This document shows positions 60,463 to 64,000 of a stretch of DNA of 64,000 nt, one piece after another. A program made the translations under genes and the position numbers. The notes under the pieces are model-generated. The model was not told the DNA's origin and ran no database searches. It was given only the letters and a program-made list of their open reading frames with translations. Source of the stretch: Pararhizobium sp. IMCC21322. Its GTDB lineage: Bacteria > Pseudomonadota > Alphaproteobacteria > Rhizobiales > GCA-2746425. Every line of letters begins with the position of its first letter. Position 1 is the stretch's first letter. Location of the stretch: positions 682,001 to 746,000 of the forward strand of contig NZ_CP132335.1 of the NCBI RefSeq assembly GCF_030758295.1, written 5' to 3'.

Positions 60463-60951
60463 TTATTGGGTTGGTTGAACTTCGGCGTTAAACAGCGGAA
60501 CCGTCGATATGGACATTTTCGCCGATCCGTCCTGAACCTGGCGGGAATGCGACAAATAAATCAATGTGTTGTTGGTCTCATCATAGACCCGTTTGACAAT
60601 CAACTTTTTCCAGATCAACGAGCGGCGGCTCTTGAATATCTCTTCGCCGTCCTTGTCCATGTCGATGTCGCCCACGCGAATTGGGCCGGTCTGGCTGCAG
60701 GCAATGGATGAGTTTGAAGGATCTTCGAACCAATTTCCCTTTTGAAGCCGGTCGATCAGGCCACGCTCAAAATAGGCAACATGGCAGGTAACACCTTCAA
60801 CATCCGGATCCTGCACAGCTTCAATGATGATATCATTGCCAAGCCAATCCACGCCGATCTCTCCGACCTCTTCAGCCTGCCCTGGTGTCAGGACGGTAGC
60901 ATAAAGGGCAAAGGCAGCGGCCGCGATCAGGCGTTTGTAATTTCGTATCAT
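60463..60951 (-). CDS. creA: CreA family periplasmic protein
   Basis: The 162-aa protein has a signal peptide (about residues 1-26, ending GQAEE) and the CreA pattern GEIGVDWLGNDIIIEAVQDP, VEGVTCHVAYFERGL, NSSIACSQTGPI, then SLIWKKLIVKRVYDETNNTL. Two cysteines could form a disulfide. CreA is widespread in proteobacteria and of unknown function despite its name from the E. coli cre locus. ATG 60951 is preferred to GTG 60981. It is the last gene of the minus-strand stress-membrane operon, 30 bp after the DUF4112 gene. Confidence 0.88.
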   Translation of the reverse strand: MIRNYKRLIAAAAFALYATVLTPGQAEEVGEIGVDWLGNDIIIEAVQDPDVEGVTCHVAYFERGLIDRLQKGNWFEDPSNSSIACSQTGPIRVGDIDMDKDGEEIFKSRRSLIWKKLIVKRVYDETNNTLIYLSHSRQVQDGSAKMSISTVPLFNAEVQPTQ

Positions 60952-60981
60952 GACTTTGATATCCTGTCTGATTTGGCCCAC

Positions 60982-61404
60982 TCAATTCTTGGTTGAGCGA
61001 TTTTCCAGGTGACGCAGTTCCTGCTTAAGCAGCTGAACGTTTTTTACATTGGATTTATAGGCAAAATCGAACAAATCACCAACCAGAGGTATTATGCCGA
61101 TGACCATATCTATTGCTGAGTTGGATGCCATGCGCACAAGTGTCCGTTTGCGCGCGCCCTTACGATGTGCATCGAAGATGATCAGAGCTGAAAGCCCCGC
61201 CGTCAGCGTATCGCCAATTCCCGGGATCAGACCGATCAATCCGTCGAGCCCGATGCGCACACCGGTGCCTGGGATCGCGAATTTTGAATCAAGCCAGCTT
61301 TCCAGTTGATCCAGTTGTTGCGGACTGAACAGGCCAGTCTCGACCTTTTGCGGCAAAGTGCTTGCGTTTGGGTTTTCGGGTTTTGCTTCAACAACAGGGT
61401 TCAT
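60982..61404 (-). CDS. DUF4112 family protein
   Basis: The 140-aa protein has the DUF4112 core: a helical start (LDQLESWLDSKFAIPGTG), the Gly-rich hydrophobic GLDGLIGLIPGIGDTLTAGL near residue 53, and a second GIIPLVGDLFDFAYKSNVKN near 105. The two Pro-Gly-x-Gly-Asp turns sit between hydrophobic helices, so it probably inserts in the membrane. The family has no known function and is common in alphaproteobacteria and algae. It lies between the YqaE and creA genes of the same operon, with gaps of 15 and 30 bp. Confidence 0.88.
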   Translation of the reverse strand: MNPVVEAKPENPNASTLPQKVETGLFSPQQLDQLESWLDSKFAIPGTGVRIGLDGLIGLIPGIGDTLTAGLSALIIFDAHRKGARKRTLVRMASNSAIDMVIGIIPLVGDLFDFAYKSNVKNVQLLKQELRHLENRSTKN

Positions 61405-61419
61405 GTGCCTGTTTCCGCT

Positions 61420-61578
61420 CTAGCGCCGGGCAATGATCCAGACCGCGTGGACGACACCTGGAATGTAACCCAGAAGCGTGAGAAGAATATTCAGCCAGAA
61501 CTGCGCACCAATGCCAACCTGGAGAAAGACGCCCAGTGGCGGCAACAATACGGACAAGATGATTCTGATAAGATCCAT
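61420..61578 (-). CDS. YqaE/Pmp3 family small membrane protein
   Basis: This 52-aa two-helix protein reads MDLIRIILSVLLPPLGVFLQ, then GIGAQFWLNILLTLLGYIPG, and ends HAVWIIARR, the complete Pmp3 signature. Members in yeast and plants counter membrane hyperpolarisation and salt stress; bacterial ones are induced by osmotic stress. GGGGT precedes the ATG. A 6-bp hairpin (61599-61624) separates it from the 24-aa gene, so part of the transcription may stop there. It belongs to the stress-membrane operon. Confidence 0.92.
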   Translation of the reverse strand: MDLIRIILSVLLPPLGVFLQVGIGAQFWLNILLTLLGYIPGVVHAVWIIARR

Positions 61579-61598
61579 GATTTTACCCCTTGAAGAGA

Positions 61599-61624
61599 GC
61601 CCGGCGCCAATTGCGACACCGGGC
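61599..61624 (-). promoter_or_regulatory. Intercistronic hairpin before the YqaE gene
   Basis: GCCCGG and CCGGGC form a 6-bp stem with a 14-nt loop between the 24-aa and YqaE genes. Without a U run it is more likely a stabiliser or weak attenuator than a terminator. Confidence 0.4.
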
Positions 61625-61657
61625 GATATTTAGTCAGCTTAAGTCTCGTACCAGCCC

Positions 61658-61732
61658 TCAGGCCAACCCGAGAAATGAAAGGAGTGCCAGTACAACGACG
61701 ACCACGCCTATAATGTAAAAAATGCTATGCAT
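61658..61732 (-). CDS. 24-aa hydrophobic peptide in the stress-membrane operon
   Basis: A 25-codon frame (including the stop) begins MHSIFYIIGVV and is a single valine- and leucine-rich membrane helix ending FLGLA. It is preceded by AAGGAGCG eight bases before the ATG, one of the best ribosome-binding sites in the operon. It lies 14 bp after the DUF3618 gene and 79 bp before YqaE. Size and hydrophobicity are those of single-helix small proteins that modulate membrane complexes. No family is claimed, but context and the ribosome-binding site make translation likely. Confidence 0.65.
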   Translation of the reverse strand: MHSIFYIIGVVVVVLALLSFLGLA

Positions 61733-61746
61733 GTCGTGTTCGCTCC

Positions 61747-62838
61747 TTAAGATTTTGAAATAGAGCCGGACCGGGACATTGTGTCTGCTCCCGTGCTCGG
61801 CGCTTTGCTTTCAGCATTCTTGCGAGACTCTGACGTCTTGCCTGCTGGTGTCGTCTTGCCGGTTTGGGTCGTCTTGCTTGAAGCCGATGGCTTGCGATTT
61901 GCCGGCTTGCGGGTGGCCGCATTAGATGCCTGACCTGATTTCGTCTTTGCTTTCGGCTTGGAAACCACTGGCGAGGACGGCTTGTAGGCAGGCATTGTTC
62001 GATCCGCCTGTGTCCGCAGGTCCGATGTTGACCCTTTGGGAAAATCATCAGGCGCCGGGATGTGGTGTGGCGTTACATCTGACTGCGGCAGCGGCTCGGA
62101 TTGTGCCGACGAGGTCTGTTTCTTGGCCGTCAACACGGTTGCTGCAGCTGCCCCGAGGGCCAGTGCCATCAGGCCCAGCGGAACTGGGTTTTCCTTTGCC
62201 CATTCCACAGCCTTTGAAGATGTGTCGCGCATCTGGTCAGGCACATCTCCCGCACGGCGTTTGAATGTCTCGCCGGTCGCGGACACACTGCCGCCGATGT
62301 GGCGCGCCTGTTCCCGGAGTTGGGAGGAGCCGCTTTCAACACTGTTTTTTGCATCGGCATAGACCCGTTTTGCTTCATCCGCCACATGATCCACCTTGTC
62401 ACCGACCGCCGCTTTCGCGCTCTCCAGCTTTTCGCTCGCCGTGGCTTTCAGCCGTTGTGCTTCGGATTTCAAATCCTCAACATGAGAGGCCACGCGCTCT
62501 GCCGGATGCGATGATGTTGCCGCGAAACTTGCGGGTGTCTGGTAGCCATTGGCATGCGGTGTTGTCGGGGCCACATCGCCAGATACGTTCGTTCGGGATT
62601 TCTGGCTGGCCAGCAGACCCACCAAGCCGGCACCAATCAGCGCTGCGGGTATCGGGTGCTGCTTCACCGTGTCGAACGCGGCATCCAACAGCTCTCCGGG
62701 ACTGTTGCCCTTGGCGCCCAGAGTGCGGGAGGCGAGGGAGGACAGATTCAGATCTTCCGAGATATTTTCCACTCTCGCGCTCATACGATCCTGAATACGC
62801 TTGATGTTGTTTTCAATGTCTTGTGTGTTCTGTCCCAT
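61747..62838 (-). CDS. DUF3618 family protein with long disordered tail
   Basis: The 363-aa protein begins with the DUF3618 region (DIENNIKRIQDRMSARVENI) and a short hydrophobic segment near 65-80 (HPIPAALIGAGLVGLLAS). A helical Ala/Lys-rich stretch resembling LEA-type repeats (about 115-200) follows, then a second hydrophobic segment near 225-243 and a Ser/Thr/Lys-rich tail. DUF3618 proteins accompany phage-holin-like DUF1469 proteins in alphaproteobacteria, as here: its ATG overlaps the upstream stop by one base (TAATG). It is probably membrane-tethered and stress-induced. The function is unknown. Confidence 0.87.
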   Translation of the reverse strand: MGQNTQDIENNIKRIQDRMSARVENISEDLNLSSLASRTLGAKGNSPGELLDAAFDTVKQHPIPAALIGAGLVGLLASQKSRTNVSGDVAPTTPHANGYQTPASFAATSSHPAERVASHVEDLKSEAQRLKATASEKLESAKAAVGDKVDHVADEAKRVYADAKNSVESGSSQLREQARHIGGSVSATGETFKRRAGDVPDQMRDTSSKAVEWAKENPVPLGLMALALGAAAATVLTAKKQTSSAQSEPLPQSDVTPHHIPAPDDFPKGSTSDLRTQADRTMPAYKPSSPVVSKPKAKTKSGQASNAATRKPANRKPSASSKTTQTGKTTPAGKTSESRKNAESKAPSTGADTMSRSGSISKS

Positions 62839-63218
62839 TATGCTGCATCCTTTATTGTCTCAGCGCTGTCGCGCATGGAATTGAGTGTCCGCTCGGGCAC
62901 CAGATTCTTGGCTTTGAGCTGCTCCGTGCCAGCTTTGACAGATATGTAGGCCAGGACCGCCAGTACGACGCCGACCAAAAGCGCAGCCAGAGAGGGGGCC
63001 ATGATGTTGGAAAGGGCGACGACCAGAGCCTGAAGCAGGATCAGAAGAGCGCAGAACGCCAGCAGCAATCCTGATACAATGCCAATCATGCCGATTTGGA
63101 CCTGTTCTATTTTCTCGCCGACTTCGGCGCGCGCCAGGCGTGCCTCTTGCTGAGCCAGCAATGCTGCATCGCTGACCAGTGATTTGACGGTATCGATGAT
63201 ATTTGGACTATTTGTCAT
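62838..63218 (-). CDS. Phage-holin-superfamily (DUF1469) membrane protein
   Basis: The 126-aa protein has an amphipathic N-terminus (LVSDAALLAQQEARLARAEV) and two adjacent membrane helices (about 40-65 and 70-95: GIVSGLLLAFCALLILLQAL, SLAALLVGVVLAVLAYISV). This is the DUF1469 (holin superfamily III) pattern, a chromosomal family that is not a phage lysis gene here. It is coupled by a 1-bp overlap to the DUF3618 gene. A 111-bp gap separates it from the upstream 148-aa gene, with no promoter recognised, so it is probably in that operon. Confidence 0.85.
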   Translation of the reverse strand: MTNSPNIIDTVKSLVSDAALLAQQEARLARAEVGEKIEQVQIGMIGIVSGLLLAFCALLILLQALVVALSNIMAPSLAALLVGVVLAVLAYISVKAGTEQLKAKNLVPERTLNSMRDSAETIKDAA

Positions 63219-63329
63219 ATTCTTACCCCGGTTTTAGTGGATGCCATGCGCGTGTGTCGGCTGCCAGGCTGCACCATTTGCATGGTTGCTATCCGGCAGA
63301 CTGCGCGCTTGGCTTTTATTGTCTGGTAT

Positions 63330-63776
63330 TTATTTCCCAGAGCGTGTGTTGACGAAGCTTGCCAGTGCGAAGCCAGCAACGGCCAGTATACCGGCTGCAG
63401 CCAAAGGCTTGTCGCGCACAAAATGTTCCACGCGCGCGGTGACGTTCTTGGGATTGAAGCCATCCACCTCGTCGGCAGCGCTACTGATACCGCGTGCCGC
63501 TGCACGGGCATATCCAGCTGTACCGAGCATGCCGTCGCGTTCCAAACTGGCACCGCCGGCATCAATTGCGCGTCCGATGGACTGCACCACCTGATTGATC
63601 TGGGATTGACCTTTCAAAGCCACCTCATCCGCCTTCAAGCGGGCCGCATCAATCGCTTCGGATGTGGCTTGCTCGGTTTTGTCCACAAGCTGCTCCGCCG
63701 CTTCAGCCGCAGTCTCCTTGGCCTTCTGGGCAGGGCTCTGTTTGCTGTTCTGCGTCTCAGTGTGCTGAATGCTCAC
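63330..63776 (-). CDS. Stress-induced helical protein with C-terminal anchor
   Basis: The start is GTG 63776, five bases after AGGAGA; the frame continues to 63908 but that part has no start or conservation. The 148-aa product is Ala-, Glu- and Lys-rich and almost entirely helical (KAKETAAEAAEQLVDKTEQA), ending with VRDKPLAAAGILAVAGFALA, a C-terminal membrane helix like those of ElaB/YqjD-type ribosome- and membrane-associated stress proteins. Rhizobial relatives are annotated as nutrient-deprivation-induced. It heads the stress-membrane operon (63776 down to 60463), and a near-match EcfG promoter lies upstream (63810-63834). Confidence 0.75.
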   Translation of the reverse strand: MSIQHTETQNSKQSPAQKAKETAAEAAEQLVDKTEQATSEAIDAARLKADEVALKGQSQINQVVQSIGRAIDAGGASLERDGMLGTAGYARAAARGISSAADEVDGFNPKNVTARVEHFVRDKPLAAAGILAVAGFALASFVNTRSGK

Positions 63777-63809
63777 GATTTCTCTCCTGCGGTTATTTGT
63801 TGCACTTAC

Positions 63810-63834
63810 AACAGCCAGGTCAGCAATTGGTTCC
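63810..63834 (-). promoter_or_regulatory. Near-match EcfG promoter of the stress-membrane operon
   Basis: On the minus strand GGAAC (63834-63830), 16 bp, TGTT (63813-63810), one mismatch from CGTT. It lies 34 bp before the GTG at 63776. Confidence 0.5.
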
Positions 63835-64000
63835 GAAGTTTTTTTTGGAAGGGTGAATAAATTGTGCCGTGGACATGCGGTGCCGGCCCGAAAGCGCCAG
63901 CGAGACAATCAAAGCACATTTGCATGCTGTGGCTTTTTCTGTGGGTGCCGTTCTAATTGAGTCCAGATCCTAATTCGCAGCCCCGGAATTTATACGCGTT

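Noticed and set aside
1-64000. CRISPR array, rRNA genes, prophage or secretion-system cluster
   Set aside because: No regularly spaced repeats, no rRNA segments and no phage structural or integrase genes were seen; the holin-like DUF1469 gene is a chromosomal stress family.

Overview
The window looks like chromosomal DNA of an alphaproteobacterium, most likely a Hyphomicrobiales (Rhizobiales) member, possibly marine. The grounds are a class I lysyl-tRNA synthetase, a complete NepR-EcfG-PhyR general stress response (GSR) core, HWE-type histidine kinases, a very large PodJ-like Sel1-repeat protein, TIGR02186, DUF3429 and DUF3618 proteins, and mid-range GC. No species can be named from the sequence alone.

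Layout. 0-6.4 kb: end of a PdeM-type phosphoesterase, then minus-strand DUF3429, TIGR02186 and TauE/SafE genes and a 1227-aa coiled-coil/Sel1 polar-factor-like protein. 6.8-12.7 kb: a MerR regulator, a perfect 14-bp palindrome, then a fatty-acid beta-oxidation operon (acyl-CoA dehydrogenase, thiolase, FadJ-type bifunctional enzyme). 12.8-21.9 kb: housekeeping and single genes (SNase-like protein, lysK, TerB-like, DUF2945, PfpI-like, TspO-like, an amber-interrupted exported protein, an EEP phosphatase, MscS, a flavodoxin-like reductase). 21.9-22.2 kb: a 273-bp MITE-like element with 35-bp terminal inverted repeats. 22.2-29.2 kb: a sugar-acid locus (DapA-like and IlvD/arabonate-type dehydratases, divergent from a tripartite tricarboxylate transporter and a LacI regulator) with two related 16-bp operators in the divergent promoter region. 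29.2-30.4 kb: an orphan ABC permease ending at a 3-prime tRNA fragment, a likely old integration or deletion junction. 30.4-33.4 kb: a permease/LysR pair, a LysM protein and a decayed second copy of the LysR 3-prime end. 33.5-47.4 kb: two divergent operons for L-rhamnose or another 6-deoxyhexose by the non-phosphorylated route (two enolase-superfamily dehydratases, lactonase, GntR regulator, decayed aldolase-like gene; then aldo/keto reductase, ABC transporter, mutarotase, SDR, FAD oxidase, MDR dehydrogenase). 47.6-63.8 kb: a stress-response region.

The most striking feature is the stress region. nepR-ecfG and phyR are divergent, and matches to the EcfG promoter (GGAAC, 16-17 bp, CGTT) can be read directly upstream of many surrounding genes. 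Seven are exact: nepR-ecfG, a small exported protein ahead of a phospholipase D, a small membrane protein/dps unit, a DUF1328 protein, CsbD, a 57-aa membrane protein and, further away, DUF2945. Four more differ at one position (phyR, AI-2E family transporter, the DUF3618 operon, PfpI). HWE kinases, single receiver proteins and an FNR-type regulator with four candidate cluster cysteines lie among them, so signalling, sigma control and envelope/DNA-protection outputs are packed into about 16 kb.

Several decay scars (amber codon, truncated DapA-like gene, LysR fragment, tRNA fragment, orphan permease, MITE) show that 18-38 kb has been actively rearranged.
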